DNA of 62,449 nt from Lawsonibacter sp900766145 (GCF_030372275.1 NZ_JAUDDJ010000015.1), one strand, 5' to 3'. Counted from the first letter of the stretch, positions 1-9,380 are shown. The notes: a model not told the origin generated them from the sequence alone. Translations and numbers: made by a program.

Positions 1-862
1 GGTAAAAGTTGCCCGCCAGCCGCTCGGTGCGCAAAACGTTGATAAATGCCTTGGGGTCGGCCTGATGGACCATGCGGGTCATTTTCCGCACCTCGCCCAC
101 ATAGACCACTGTGTAAATCAGGACACAGCGCTCGCCGTTATAAAGCCCCACACCCTCAACCAAGGTTGCGGTATGGTGCAGGTCCTGGATCTGAGCACAC
201 ACGCCGCCAGCGCTTTCCCGTCCGGTGACGATGAGCACCGTGACCTGCGTACTGTCCGGGTCCATGACACGTACGACCTGGGTAGAAGTAAACTGGAAGA
301 TAATGGAGTAAAGGGCGGAATCCCAGCCAAACAGGGCTCCCGCAATGATCAGCATGACCACATTGCCCGCCAGAATGTAGTTCCAGGTACTCACATTCCA
401 CCGCTCCATCAACGGAATGGCAATGAAGTCGGTTCCGCCGCTGGTGATGCGGACATAGAGGCAAATGCCAATGGATACGCCGTTAATGAGTCCGCCGAAC
501 ACTGCCACCAGCAGAGGGTCCTCCGTAATGGGGAAGGAGGGCACCAAGTCGGTAAAAATACTGGTAAGTACAATGACAAAGCAGGACCAAAGGGTGAATC
601 GCTTGCCCACATACTTCAGACAGAAGAGGGCAGGCAGGGCATTGATGGCAATGTTAATGGGGCCAAAGGGCAGTTCTACCCCGGCAAATTCCCAGGCACA
701 TCGCATGATCAGGCGGGTCAGTCCGGTAAATCCTCCGGGAAACAGATCGCCCGCCTGGACAAAGCTGTTGAGGTTAATTGCTACGATCAGTGCAGAAATG
801 GTGGAAATGATCAGCCGGGCAACCACCGATTCTGCCAGATCCCGCTTTTTTCCCTGATTCAC
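1..862 (-). CDS. YitT family membrane protein (3' end outside window)
   Basis: Integral membrane protein of unknown biochemical role in the YitT family. The reading frame runs off the window start, so the C-terminus is missing. The GTG at 862 is chosen because GAGGTG lies five bases upstream. The first ~190 residues are mostly hydrophobic membrane segments (for example around FGGLINGVSIGICLYVRITS), and the part after it reads as the soluble C-terminal DUF2179 domain (TVLIVTGRE, then AFINVLRTERLAGNFY at the edge). It follows pgsA with a 13-base gap and is probably the last or next-to-last gene of the recA-recX-rimO-pgsA run. Family assignment is from overall pattern; function is not known. Confidence 0.85.
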   Translation of the reverse strand, partial: MNQGKKRDLAESVVARLIISTISALIVAINLNSFVQAGDLFPGGFTGLTRLIMRCAWEFAGVELPFGPINIAINALPALFCLKYVGKRFTLWSCFVIVLTSIFTDLVPSFPITEDPLLVAVFGGLINGVSIGICLYVRITSGGTDFIAIPLMERWNVSTWNYILAGNVVMLIIAGALFGWDSALYSIIFQFTSTQVVRVMDPDSTQVTVLIVTGRESAGGVCAQIQDLHHTATLVEGVGLYNGERCVLIYTVVYVGEVRKMTRMVHQADPKAFINVLRTERLAGNFY

Positions 863-875
863 GCAGACACCTCGT

Positions 876-1403
876 TTACTTTACCTCAGACAGAACGTCC
901 AGGTTCTTCATGAAGTACTCCACGCCGGACCAGATGGTAGTCAGCACGATCACTGCCACGCAGATGGCGCTGAGCTCCACAAACCGGGGCACCAGCAGCA
1001 TCAGGCAGATACACACCATGGTGGAGGCGGTCTTTACCTTGCCCGACCATCCGGCAGCAATGACCCGACCCTTGTCAGCGGCCACCATCCGCAGACCGGA
1101 AACGGCAAATTCCCGGATAATGACCACCAGCAGGGCCCAGCCGGGCATCTGGCCGATCTCTACAAACCACAGCATGGCGGCCGTCACCAGGCACTTATCC
1201 GCCAGGGGGTCCATAAACTTGCCGAAGTCGGTGGTCTGGTTGTAGTGCCGGGCGATATACCCGTCCAGGGTGTCGGTGAGACTGGCCACGATAAAAATAG
1301 CCAGTGCCCAGTAGTTGGCCCCCGGCACCTGCAGGTAAAGCACCAGCAAAAACAGGGGGATCATAACCACCCGAGCCAGGGTCAGCTTATTTGCGGTATT
1401 CAT
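876..1403 (-). CDS. pgsA: CDP-diacylglycerol--glycerol-3-phosphate 3-phosphatidyltransferase
   Basis: Makes phosphatidylglycerol phosphate from CDP-diacylglycerol and glycerol-3-phosphate in the membrane, the committed step to phosphatidylglycerol. The protein has 175 residues, normal for the family. The CDP-alcohol phosphotransferase signature is visible near residues 45-70: DTLDGYIAR followed by FGKFMDPLADK, giving the metal-binding aspartates. Several hydrophobic segments surround it. It lies 28 bases after rimO and 13 bases before yitT on the same strand, so co-transcription is likely. The rimO-pgsA order is common in Firmicutes. Confidence 0.95.
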   Translation of the reverse strand: MNTANKLTLARVVMIPLFLLVLYLQVPGANYWALAIFIVASLTDTLDGYIARHYNQTTDFGKFMDPLADKCLVTAAMLWFVEIGQMPGWALLVVIIREFAVSGLRMVAADKGRVIAAGWSGKVKTASTMVCICLMLLVPRFVELSAICVAVIVLTTIWSGVEYFMKNLDVLSEVK

Positions 1404-1431
1404 GAGAATATTCAGCTCCTCTTACTCTTCC

Positions 1432-2760
1432 TTACTCTTCGATCTCGCCGGTCAGGTCACCGTCGGACACGCCGGTGATGCGCACAGGGACAAACTCGCC
1501 GGCCGGCACCAGCCCCGCAGCAGTAAAGTACACATGGCCATCGATCTCCACCGAGTCGGCATAGGTCCGGCCTACAAAGCACCCCGCCTGGCTGTCAAAG
1601 CCCTCGCAGAGTACCTCCATCACAGTGCCAAGCCGCTCCTCGTTGTACTCATCCATAATCCGGGACTGGAGATCCACCACCAGCTCTACTCGGCGGGCCG
1701 CCACCTCGGGGTCCACCTGGTTTTCCATCTTCTCAGCCAGGGTGCCCTCCTCGGGGGAGAACTGGAACACGCCGGCCCGCTGGAGCTTCTGCTCCTTGAG
1801 GAACGCACACAGCTCCTCAAACTCTTCCTCGCCCTCGCCGGGCAGGCCGCAGATGAGGGAGGTGCGGATCACCACGTCGGGAATGGCTTTCCGCAGGCGG
1901 GCAAACAGCTCTTCCAGCTCCACCTTGGTGTTGCGGCGGCGCATGGCCTTCAAAATAGCGTCGTTGCAGTGCTGGATGGGAATGTCCAGATAGTGGACGA
2001 TCTTCTTCTCCTTGGCAATGACCTCCACCAGCTCATCGGTGATGGCCTCCGGGTAGAGGTAGTGCAGACGAATCCAGTGGAAGGGCAGCTTGCACAGCTC
2101 GCGGAGCAGACCCGCCAGCGTGGTGCCATCCCCCAGGTCGGTGCCGTAGCGGGTGATATCCTGGGCGATGACGATAAGCTCCTTCACCCCAGAGTCAGCC
2201 AGGGACTTGGCCTCCTCCAGCAGGTGGTCCATGGTGCGGCTGCGGTAGCGGCCCCGGAGCTTGGGGATGATGCAGAAGGCGCAGCCGTTGCTGCACCCCT
2301 CGGCAATCTTCAGGTAGGCCGTATAGGGCGGGGTGGTGACGATCCGCTCCCCGTCGTCGTAGGCCCGGTCAATGCGCTCGAAGTGCTCCGGCCGCTCCCC
2401 GGCCATCAGCTCCTCCACCGCAGTGACCACGTCGGTATAGCTGCCGGTGCCCAGCATGCCGTCCACCTCGGGCAGCTCTTTGCGGATATCGTCGGGGTAG
2501 CGCTGGGTGAGGCATCCAGCCACCAGCAGTTTTTTCAGCTTGCCCGCCTGCTTGAGCTGGGCCAGCTCCAGAATGTTCTCGATGGCCTCGCTCTTGGCCG
2601 ACTCAATAAATCCGCAGGTGTTCAGCACCGCCACGTCGGCCCCCTCGGGCTCTCCGGTGACGGTGTGGCCCGCCTTGCGGCACAGGGCCATCATCTGCTC
2701 GGTGTTCACCAGATTTTTGGCGCAGCCCAGGGAGACAAAAGCAATTTTATAAGGCATCAT
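1432..2760 (-). CDS. rimO: Ribosomal protein S12 methylthiotransferase RimO
   Basis: Radical-SAM methylthiotransferase that adds a methylthio group to the conserved aspartate of ribosomal protein S12. Domains in order: N-terminal UPF0004 domain (FVSLGCAKNLVNTE, with cluster cysteines here and at LNTCGFI), central radical-SAM core with CxxxCxxC in GCSNGCAFCIIP, and a C-terminal TRAM domain near residues 375-440. RimO rather than MiaB is favoured by SLGCAKNLVN and by the neighbours recX and pgsA. Length of 442 residues is typical. The start could be the first or second of two adjacent ATGs (MM); AGGAG lies close upstream of both. Confidence 0.95.
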   Translation of the reverse strand: MMPYKIAFVSLGCAKNLVNTEQMMALCRKAGHTVTGEPEGADVAVLNTCGFIESAKSEAIENILELAQLKQAGKLKKLLVAGCLTQRYPDDIRKELPEVDGMLGTGSYTDVVTAVEELMAGERPEHFERIDRAYDDGERIVTTPPYTAYLKIAEGCSNGCAFCIIPKLRGRYRSRTMDHLLEEAKSLADSGVKELIVIAQDITRYGTDLGDGTTLAGLLRELCKLPFHWIRLHYLYPEAITDELVEVIAKEKKIVHYLDIPIQHCNDAILKAMRRRNTKVELEELFARLRKAIPDVVIRTSLICGLPGEGEEEFEELCAFLKEQKLQRAGVFQFSPEEGTLAEKMENQVDPEVAARRVELVVDLQSRIMDEYNEERLGTVMEVLCEGFDSQAGCFVGRTYADSVEIDGHVYFTAAGLVPAGEFVPVRITGVSDGDLTGEIEE

Positions 2761-2783
2761 ATCGCTCCTAATCTCGTCATTTT

Positions 2784-3401
2784 TTAATCCATATCATCCC
2801 GGCTGTACCGGTCCAGGACCGGCCGGATCTCCTGCCACTGATAGCCCCGGCGCAGCAGAGCGTCGGAGACCCGCTTGAGCTCCCGGCGGTCCACTTCTTT
2901 CCCGGCAAGCTTCTTGGCCACAAAGGCCTCGATGGCGTTTGTGGGGTCCTGCGCCTCCTCCAGGGCCTGCTCCCACAGCTCTCGGGGCACCCCCCGTCGG
3001 TAGAGCTCGTCCTGGAGCTTCCGCACGCCATAGCCCTTGCCGGAGTAGTGGCGCACCACGGTGGCAGCATACCGCTCATCATCCAGCAGCCCCAGCTCCT
3101 CCAGCCGGTCACAGATCTGGGCGGACTCCTCCTCAGAAGCCTCCCAGCTCTCCAGCTTACGCTCCAGCTCCCGGCGGGAAATGGGCTTGGAGGCCGCCAG
3201 ATTCAGGGCTTTCTCCTTTAAGCCACTTTTCCGGGCGGCCTGGGTGATGGCCTGGAGTTCTTCCTCCAGAAGTTCCTTCCCGGTATATAAGGAGAAGTTC
3301 AGCACCTCATTTTCGCCCACTCGCAGCAGGGTGCCGTTCTCCAGCTGGGCCAGCCAGCGGCCCTGAACACGCTGGGAGGGCTTGAGCTGTACGATCTTCA
3401 C
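2784..3401 (-). CDS. recX: Regulatory protein RecX
   Basis: Modulator that binds RecA filaments and limits recombinase activity. 205 residues, made of repeated three-helix RecX units (for example LNLAASKPISRRELERKLES and ATVVRHYSGKGYGVRKLQDE). The GTG start at 3401 follows the recA stop codon with no base between, so translation is probably coupled to recA. rimO begins 23 bases downstream. The direct recA-recX arrangement supports the assignment more strongly than sequence alone. Confidence 0.93.
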   Translation of the reverse strand: MKIVQLKPSQRVQGRWLAQLENGTLLRVGENEVLNFSLYTGKELLEEELQAITQAARKSGLKEKALNLAASKPISRRELERKLESWEASEEESAQICDRLEELGLLDDERYAATVVRHYSGKGYGVRKLQDELYRRGVPRELWEQALEEAQDPTNAIEAFVAKKLAGKEVDRRELKRVSDALLRRGYQWQEIRPVLDRYSRDDMD

Positions 3402-4511
3402 TTAGTCCTCGCCGTCCTGGAAGTCGTCGGCGGAGATATCCACCGCCCGGCCCGCAGCCCGGGCGGCCGCCTGGCCCTGCTTGGACAGGAGCTTGAAGGA
3501 GTTGGCGCGGATCTTGGCCTCCAGCTCGTCGGCCAGGTCGGGGTTATCCCGGAGATACTGCTTGGCGGCGTCCCGGCCCTGGCCCAGACGCAGCTCTCCC
3601 ATGGCAAACCAGGAGCCGCTCTTCTGCACCAGATCCAGCTTCACGCCCAGGTCAATGAGCTCGCCCACCTTGGAGATACCCTCGCCGTACATGATGTCGA
3701 ACTCCGCCTCCCGGAAGGGGGGAGCCACCTTGTTCTTCACGATCTTGGCCCGGGTGCGGTTGCCGATGATCTCGGAGCCGCTCTTGAGGGCCTCAATGCG
3801 CCGCACGTCGATACGTACAGAGGAGTAGAACTTCAGCGCCCGGCCGCCGGTGGTGACCTCGGGGTTGCCGTAGACCACGCCCACCTTTTCACGCAGCTGG
3901 TTGATGAAGATCACGATACAGTTGGTCTTGGCGATGGAGCCGGCCAGCTTGCGCAAAGCCTGGCTCATCAGGCGGGCCAGCAGACCCACGTGGCTGTCGC
4001 CCATGTCGCCCTCGATCTCGGCACGAGGGGTCAGAGCGGCCACCGAGTCCACAACCACCACATCGATGGCGCCGGAGCGCACCAGGGCCTCACAGATCTC
4101 CAAACCCTGCTCGCCGGTGTCGGGCTGAGCGATCAGCATGGAGTCAATGTCCACCCCCAGGGCCCGGGCGTAGGTGGGGTCCAGGGCGTGCTCGGCGTCG
4201 ATAAAGGCCACCTCGCCGCCCCGCTTCTGGGCCTCAGCCACCACATGGAGGGCCAGGGTGGTCTTACCGGAAGATTCCGGGCCATAGATCTCAATAATAC
4301 GGCCCCGGGGCATACCACCGATGCCCAGAGCCAAATCCAGGGACAGAGAACCGGTGGGGATGGCCTCCACCATCACGTCCACATTCTCTCCCAGGCGCAT
4401 GATGGAGCCCTTGCCGTAGGCCCGCTCGATCTGGGCCATGGCAGTCTCCAGCGCTTTCTTCTTATCCGAGGCGGGAGCGGCGCTCTCCACCACAGGCTTT
4501 TTGGTTGCCAT
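3402..4511 (-). CDS. recA: Recombinase RecA
   Basis: ATP-dependent strand-exchange protein for homologous recombination and SOS induction. 369 residues. The Walker A motif GPESSGKTT is at about residues 77-85, with the RecA signature ALKFYSSVR and INQLREKVGVVYGNPE in loop L1 further on. The N-terminal extension of about 20 residues (KKPVVESAAPASDKKKA) precedes the usual start of homology. The gene heads a likely operon with recX, rimO, pgsA and yitT. Its 66-base gap from prmC contains no obvious strong SOS box on reading. Confidence 0.98.
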   Translation of the reverse strand: MATKKPVVESAAPASDKKKALETAMAQIERAYGKGSIMRLGENVDVMVEAIPTGSLSLDLALGIGGMPRGRIIEIYGPESSGKTTLALHVVAEAQKRGGEVAFIDAEHALDPTYARALGVDIDSMLIAQPDTGEQGLEICEALVRSGAIDVVVVDSVAALTPRAEIEGDMGDSHVGLLARLMSQALRKLAGSIAKTNCIVIFINQLREKVGVVYGNPEVTTGGRALKFYSSVRIDVRRIEALKSGSEIIGNRTRAKIVKNKVAPPFREAEFDIMYGEGISKVGELIDLGVKLDLVQKSGSWFAMGELRLGQGRDAAKQYLRDNPDLADELEAKIRANSFKLLSKQGQAAARAAGRAVDISADDFQDGED

Positions 4512-4577
4512 ATTGCAATTACTCCTTTTCTTTCCTCGGCGGCCGGGCCGCCCAGCTATCCCGCGCTTGGCGCAGGG

Positions 4578-5441
4578 TTATCCGTTGATGGTTCCCTCCA
4601 CCACACGCCAGATGCCCTGGGTGTCGGCGGTGGTCTGAATCTGCTCAAATCCGTTCTGGGCCAGGATGTTTTCCACATCGGGAGCCTGGCCGATCCCCAC
4701 TTCAAAAATTAGCGTACCACCCAGCCGAATGGCATTTTTCCATTTGGCGGCGATAAAGCGGTAGAAGTCCAGGCCGTCCTCACCGCCGTCCAGGGCCATG
4801 TGGGGCTCGTAGTCCTTCACGCTGTGGTCCAGACCTTCGATATCTCCGGTGGGGATGTAGGGGGGATTGCACACGATCACGTCAAAATCCCACAGGGAAG
4901 ATGCGGGAGGCTCCATGGCGTTCACCGACAGGCAGGTCACCCGGGCGTTGAGCTCATTGCGGCGCACATTCTGCTTGCACACCCGCAGGGCGCCCTCCGA
5001 CAGCTCGCCCAGTACCACCCGGCAGTCCGGGGCGTTGGCGGCAATGGCCAGACCCACACAGCCGCTTCCGGCGCACAGGTCCAGCACCCGGGCGCCCTCG
5101 CCCGCCGCTCTGGCCCGCAGGATACCCCGCTCGGCCAGCACCTCGGTATCGATGCGGGGGATGAGCACGTCGCTGGAGATATCCAGGGGCAGGCCGTAAA
5201 ATTCCCACTCCCCTACGATATAGGCCACCGGCTCCCCTGCCAGGCGGCGCTGCACCAGTTCCTCTACCCGGCGCTCCATCTCCCCGGAGACATACAGGGA
5301 CATGTCCCGGTAGAACTGCTCCCGGCTCTTATCTGCTGCATAGCAGATGAGCTCCCGTGCCTCCAGCTGTCCTGACTCAATGCCCGCCTTCCGCAGGCGT
5401 GCCCGAGTGTCCAGGAATAAATTGTTATAGGTGGTAGCCAT
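4578..5441 (-). CDS. prmC: Peptide chain release factor N(5)-glutamine methyltransferase
   Basis: Methylates the glutamine of the GGQ motif in release factors 1 and 2, using S-adenosylmethionine. 287 residues. The N-terminal helical domain (LRKAGIESGQLEARELI) is followed by the Rossmann methyltransferase core with VLDLCAGSGCVGLAIA (SAM loop) and the catalytic CNPPYIPTGDIEGLD. Upstream is a repeat-filled spacer, then the DUF1385 gene; the DUF1385-prmC pairing is frequent in Clostridia, where prfA often follows, but here recA follows instead. Confidence 0.95.
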   Translation of the reverse strand: MATTYNNLFLDTRARLRKAGIESGQLEARELICYAADKSREQFYRDMSLYVSGEMERRVEELVQRRLAGEPVAYIVGEWEFYGLPLDISSDVLIPRIDTEVLAERGILRARAAGEGARVLDLCAGSGCVGLAIAANAPDCRVVLGELSEGALRVCKQNVRRNELNARVTCLSVNAMEPPASSLWDFDVIVCNPPYIPTGDIEGLDHSVKDYEPHMALDGGEDGLDFYRFIAAKWKNAIRLGGTLIFEVGIGQAPDVENILAQNGFEQIQTTADTQGIWRVVEGTING

Positions 5442-5534
5442 TGCCTCACCTTCCGTCTTTTTTCTATACTGTGAGGAATATATCCTCTGTATTTTTCCTT
5501 TTTGGAATCGATTTTCTGTGTTGAAACAGGGTTA

Positions 5535-5782
5535 GCGCTTCCCGTTGTCACGCTGCGGATTGGGCGACGCACGCCTTAAGCGCTTCGTCCTGTCACGCTG
5601 CGCTTTGGGCGCACAGCCGGGTCGATAACTCCGCGCTTCGCGCTGTCACGCTGCGCTTTGGGCCCATGGCCGGGTCGCTTTCGCTGCGTCTCGGGCAAAA
5701 ACCAGTCCCGCTGCGCGGGCCTTGGGTTTTCACCCTCGCTGCGCTCCAAGCTCCCCTATGGGCCTAAGCTCCGCGCTTTTTC
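5535..5782. repeat. Array of 31-bp imperfect repeats in the prmC/DUF1385 spacer
   Basis: Three 31-base units lie at 5535-5565, 5580-5610 and 5633-5663. All begin GCGCTTC and end TTGGGC, with TGTCACGCTGCG in the middle. They are followed by GC-rich sequence that ends CTCCGCGCTTTTTC exactly at the DUF1385 stop codon. A related block sits at 8353-8664. No gene is credible in this 340-base stretch: the short reading frames are repeat-driven. Confidence 0.8.
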
Positions 5783-6769
5783 TTACCACGCGTCCTCGCC
5801 CTTATTCTCCGGCAGCACCAGCTCCAGGGCCTTAATGCCCACCTCGATCATGGAGTCATCCGGCTCAAAGGTGGTAAAATTCTGAAGCCACAGGCCGGGG
5901 GCCACCAAAATCCGGGTAATCGGCCCGTCGTGCCGTCCCGCCCAGCGGTTAAATTCGTAGCTGATGCCCACGATCAAGGGCAGCATGGCCAGATGGGCCA
6001 AAAAGCGCCACACCACGTGGTGGATCGGCCAGATAGCAAAGATCACCGTGGACACCAGGATGGAAATGGCAATCACCATAAACAAAAAGCTGGTGCCGCA
6101 GCGGGGATGGTGCCGTGGCTGCTTACGCACATTTTCCACCGTCAGAGGCAGTCCCGCCTCATAGCAGAAGATGGTCTTGTGCTCTGCGCCATGATACTGG
6201 AATACCCGGTGGATATCCTTCATATGGGAGCAAAGTGCTAGATATCCAATAAAAATGATGATTTTCAGCAAGCTTTCTGCCACATTACGGACCAACATAG
6301 AGTCGGTGAACAGGGTCACCGCAGTACCCAGCAAAGTAGGCAGCAGGAAAAACAGGCCGATGGACATGCCGATGCCCAGCACCACCGCAACCATGATAAA
6401 GAAAGATGCGGCCTTCTCACTGCCCAGCTTTTTTTCCAGCCAAAGCTCAAACTTGGAGGGCTCCTCCGCCTGCGCATCCTCGTCCTCGGGATAAAACTCG
6501 GCGGAATACATCAGCGCCTTTACGCCCTCCACCATGGAGGCCAAAAAGGTCACCACGCCCCGCACAAGAGGCAGCCCCAGCAGGGGATACTTGTCCTTAA
6601 TAAATTTCAGTTCGCTCTCCCGAATGGCCAGCTGGCCGTCTGGCTGGCGCACCACGATGGCCTGCTTTTTCGGCCCGCGCATCATGATGCCCTCGATCAG
6701 CGCCTGGCCGCCGCACATGGTCTTAAAACCGCCCTTCGGGCAGGCGCAGTTTTTTTGCTCTGTTGACAT
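5783..6769 (-). CDS. DUF1385 domain membrane protein
   Basis: Conserved membrane protein of unknown function, 328 residues. The N-terminus has two cysteines in CACPKGGFKTMCGGQALIEG, and the family hallmark GGQALIEGIMMRGP follows. Four or so hydrophobic segments run through residues 120-290 (for example ASFFIMVAVVLGIGMSIGLFF), with YHGAEHKTIFCYE between them, another hallmark stretch. The gene lies upstream of prmC in many Clostridia, which suggests but does not show a link to translation or ribosome supply. The start follows a reasonable AGGAG site. Confidence 0.88.
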   Translation of the reverse strand: MSTEQKNCACPKGGFKTMCGGQALIEGIMMRGPKKQAIVVRQPDGQLAIRESELKFIKDKYPLLGLPLVRGVVTFLASMVEGVKALMYSAEFYPEDEDAQAEEPSKFELWLEKKLGSEKAASFFIMVAVVLGIGMSIGLFFLLPTLLGTAVTLFTDSMLVRNVAESLLKIIIFIGYLALCSHMKDIHRVFQYHGAEHKTIFCYEAGLPLTVENVRKQPRHHPRCGTSFLFMVIAISILVSTVIFAIWPIHHVVWRFLAHLAMLPLIVGISYEFNRWAGRHDGPITRILVAPGLWLQNFTTFEPDDSMIEVGIKALELVLPENKGEDAW

Positions 6770-6857
6770 GAATCTTGTTACTCCTTTTTTCCAGGGACAG
6801 GCAGACCCACAGGTATTCTATCAAGTTCCCATGGGAATTGCAACCGAAAATTCGAAC

Positions 6858-8285
6858 TTATGTTTCAATCGGCAGACGGACCGTCACCAGACATCCTCCG
6901 CCCTCGGCATTTCCAATGTCCAGGGTTCCCTCATGGCGGGTGACGATCTCCTCACACACGGCCAGTCCGATGCCGGAACCTCTGGCCTTGGAGCTTCCCT
7001 TATAGAACTTGTATTTTACGTGAGGCAGCTCCTCCTCCGGGATACCGGGGCCATAGTCCCGGATGCGGATGACCGCCGACTCCTCCTCCTGGGCAATGGA
7101 TACGTCGATGCGTTTGCCCGAACCGCCGTGCTTGCCCGCGTTGTCCAGCAGGTTGCAGAACACCTGGCGCAGCCGCTCCGGGTCGCCGCTGATGGGCACT
7201 GCCTCCTCCGGGCAGTCCTGGTAGGTCAACTCAATGCCCTCACGGCGGAAGAACTCCCGGTAGGTATACACCGCGTCCTCCAGCTCCGCCTTCAAATCCA
7301 GCGGCTCCACCGACAGGGTAAAGCGTCCGTCCGACATACGGGAGAATTCCAGCAGCTCCTCCACCATGTTGGTCAGCCGCCGGGCCTCGGAGACGATGAT
7401 GTCCATGCCCTTGCGCACATCCTTGGGGTCCCGCAGCTCGCCGCTCTGGATGGTCTCGGCCCAGCCGGTAATGGCGGTCAGGGGCGTGCGCAGCTCATGG
7501 GAGACGGAGGAGATAAACTCCGACTGTGTCTTTTCCGACTGCTTGATTTTCAGGGACATGTCGTTGATGGTGTCGGTCAGTTCCCCGATCTCATCATCAA
7601 ATTTCTTTTCGATCTGGACCCCGTAGCTGCCGTCGGCAATGAGCCGGGCCGTTTCCGTAATGCTGGCCAAGGGCTCCACGATGGAGCGGACAAAATACAG
7701 GTTGGAAAAGTACACCAGGGCCAAAATCACAGCGCCCAGCAGGCAGGCCAGCGCTACTGACAGGAAAAACTGCCAATCGATGGCCACCAGCGAGGTAACA
7801 TACCGCACGATGGCCACGGTCTGCCCATGGTAGACCACTGGGGCGGAGGCGGCCACGATCCGCTCTCCGGTGTGGGGATCGGTTCCCATCCACGCTTTGG
7901 CCTCCTGATTGACCAGTGCGCTCTGAATATCCGGCGTGCCCGGCGTAGTACCAGCCGCCAAATCGTTGCTGGAGTACTGCACCGCCCCGGTGGTGTCCAG
8001 GAATTGCAGTTCCAACTTGGTCTTGTTCTCAAACTCCTGCACCGCACTTTGCGCATTGCTCCAATACTGACTGCGGGTATAGGAGGCAAATCCCCGGGCC
8101 CGGTCCTCCGCCTGGCGCTGGAGATCATTCATGGTGGTGGTATAGTAGTAGCTCCACATGGCCGCGGCAAAGGTGCCCAAAGCCATGGCCAGCACCAGCA
8201 GTACCACGCCTACGCTGTTAATAAGCCAGCGCCGCCGGATACCTCTTATTTTTACTTTATCCGTGACAACAACCTTCTTAGCCAT
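6858..8285 (-). CDS. Sensor histidine kinase (PhoR/WalK type)
   Basis: Membrane sensor kinase of 475 residues. Transmembrane segment 1 is at about 20-44 and segment 2 at about 173-194, enclosing a 125-residue extracellular sensor domain. A HAMP linker follows (RSIVEPLASITETARLIADG), then the phosphoacceptor H263 in SSVSHELRTPLTAITGW and the ATP-binding domain with N, G1 (RDYGPGIPEE) and G2 (GSGIGLAV) boxes. Its partner is the response regulator at 8665-9354, from which it is separated by a 380-base repeat-bearing spacer. Stimulus unknown. Confidence 0.92.
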   Translation of the reverse strand: MAKKVVVTDKVKIRGIRRRWLINSVGVVLLVLAMALGTFAAAMWSYYYTTTMNDLQRQAEDRARGFASYTRSQYWSNAQSAVQEFENKTKLELQFLDTTGAVQYSSNDLAAGTTPGTPDIQSALVNQEAKAWMGTDPHTGERIVAASAPVVYHGQTVAIVRYVTSLVAIDWQFFLSVALACLLGAVILALVYFSNLYFVRSIVEPLASITETARLIADGSYGVQIEKKFDDEIGELTDTINDMSLKIKQSEKTQSEFISSVSHELRTPLTAITGWAETIQSGELRDPKDVRKGMDIIVSEARRLTNMVEELLEFSRMSDGRFTLSVEPLDLKAELEDAVYTYREFFRREGIELTYQDCPEEAVPISGDPERLRQVFCNLLDNAGKHGGSGKRIDVSIAQEEESAVIRIRDYGPGIPEEELPHVKYKFYKGSSKARGSGIGLAVCEEIVTRHEGTLDIGNAEGGGCLVTVRLPIET

Positions 8286-8352
8286 TTGAGCACCTCCCCT
8301 CTTAAGTCTCGGGTTTCCGCAAGGTTTTATGGTGTTTCATGATTTTGTGTCC

Positions 8353-8664
8353 GCGCTTTGGGATCACGCTGTGGATTGGACCCACGGCCTGTCACGCTGC
8401 AAAGCCTCCGCGACGGGAAATAACCGCCTCCGACTTCGGGCAGATCCGGGCCGGCCAAAGGCCGCCCCTGGGTTCTGCCCATTCGCTCCGGAGTCTGTCG
8501 CCCCTATGCGCCTGCCCTCCGCGCTTCTGGTTCACGCTGCGGCGGCTGCGCAACGCGCGGCTTCCCTCCATCTCGGGCTTGGAACAGGTCCGCTTCGCGT
8601 CCCTTCGGTTCCGCGCCCTCGCTCCGGTCCATCCGCGCTGCTCCGCACGCCTCCGCGCTTCTTC
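8353..8664. repeat. Second block of the 31-bp repeat family
   Basis: Units related to those at 5535-5663 occur at about 8353-8381 and 8521-8551, with a partial one near 8389 (TGTCACGCTGC). The block runs to the response-regulator stop codon and ends CTCCGCGCTTCTTC, nearly the same sequence that abuts the DUF1385 stop. The order of sub-motifs (CCTATG, CTCCGCGCTT) is shared between the two blocks. No gene is supported in this 379-base spacer. Confidence 0.7.
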
Positions 8665-9354
8665 TTAACTCCCCCACTTATATCCATAGCCCCACACAGT
8701 ATTCACATAAGTGGGCTTGGTGGGATTGTCTTCAATTTTGATGCGCAGGCGGCGGATATTTACATCCACAATTTTCAGCTCGCCAAAGTAGTCCTTGCCC
8801 CATACCGCATCCAGGATTTCCTCTCGGGACAGGGCCTTCCCCGGGTTTTCCATAAACAGCTTCACAATGCCGTACTCCACCTGGGTCAGCTTCACCCGCT
8901 GTCCGTTCTTTTCCAACGTGCGGTTGCGGGTATTCAGCAGGAAGGGAGGCTGGCTGATCTCGTCGGGCGAGGTCTCCTCCTCTTCCCCGCCGGTACGGCG
9001 GAACAGGGCGTCCACTCGGGCGGTCAGCTCCGCCGGCGAGAAGGGCTTGGTCACATAGTCGTCTGCACCGGTCATCAGGCCGGTCACCTTGTCCATCTCC
9101 TGGGTCCGGGCGGTGAGCATGATAATACCAATTTTGTTGTCCATGGCCCGGATACGGCGGCAGACCTCAAAGCCATCGATACCGGGCAGCATAATGTCCA
9201 GCAGGGCCACCTTGATGCCCGGATTTTCCTTCAGGGCCACCAGAGCGTCCTCGCCGGTGGCGGCCTCAATGGTCTGATATCCCGCCCGCTTCAGGTTGAT
9301 GACCACGAAGCTGCGAATGTTCTCTTCATCTTCCAGCACAAGAACTTTTCTCAT
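8665..9354 (-). CDS. Response regulator transcription factor (OmpR/PhoB family)
   Basis: DNA-binding response regulator of 229 residues. The receiver domain begins MRKVLVLEDEENIRSFV, with the phosphoacceptor aspartate in VALLDIMLPGIDGFE and the conserved lysine in DDYVTKPFSPAEL. The C-terminal winged helix (residues ~130-229) ends VNTVWGYGYKW. A longer frame opens at 9447, but the ATG at 9354 is preferred: it starts the domain exactly and has AAGGAAGG upstream. It lies 26 bases after the lipoprotein gene and pairs with the kinase at 6858-8285. Confidence 0.93.
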   Translation of the reverse strand: MRKVLVLEDEENIRSFVVINLKRAGYQTIEAATGEDALVALKENPGIKVALLDIMLPGIDGFEVCRRIRAMDNKIGIIMLTARTQEMDKVTGLMTGADDYVTKPFSPAELTARVDALFRRTGGEEEETSPDEISQPPFLLNTRNRTLEKNGQRVKLTQVEYGIVKLFMENPGKALSREEILDAVWGKDYFGELKIVDVNIRRLRIKIEDNPTKPTYVNTVWGYGYKWGS

Positions 9355-9380
9355 GGTTTTCCTTCCTTTCGCAGCATATC

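Noticed and set aside
65..913. Plus-strand frames over the first 900 bases
   Set aside because: They are opposite to the YitT gene, whose membrane pattern and ribosome site are convincing.
1402..2787. 461-codon plus-strand frame over rimO
   Set aside because: Shadow of RimO, which has all its cluster cysteines on the minus strand.
5535..5663. Three 31-bp repeats considered as a CRISPR array
   Set aside because: Units differ internally, spacers are 14 and 22 bases and partly alike, and no cas genes are present.
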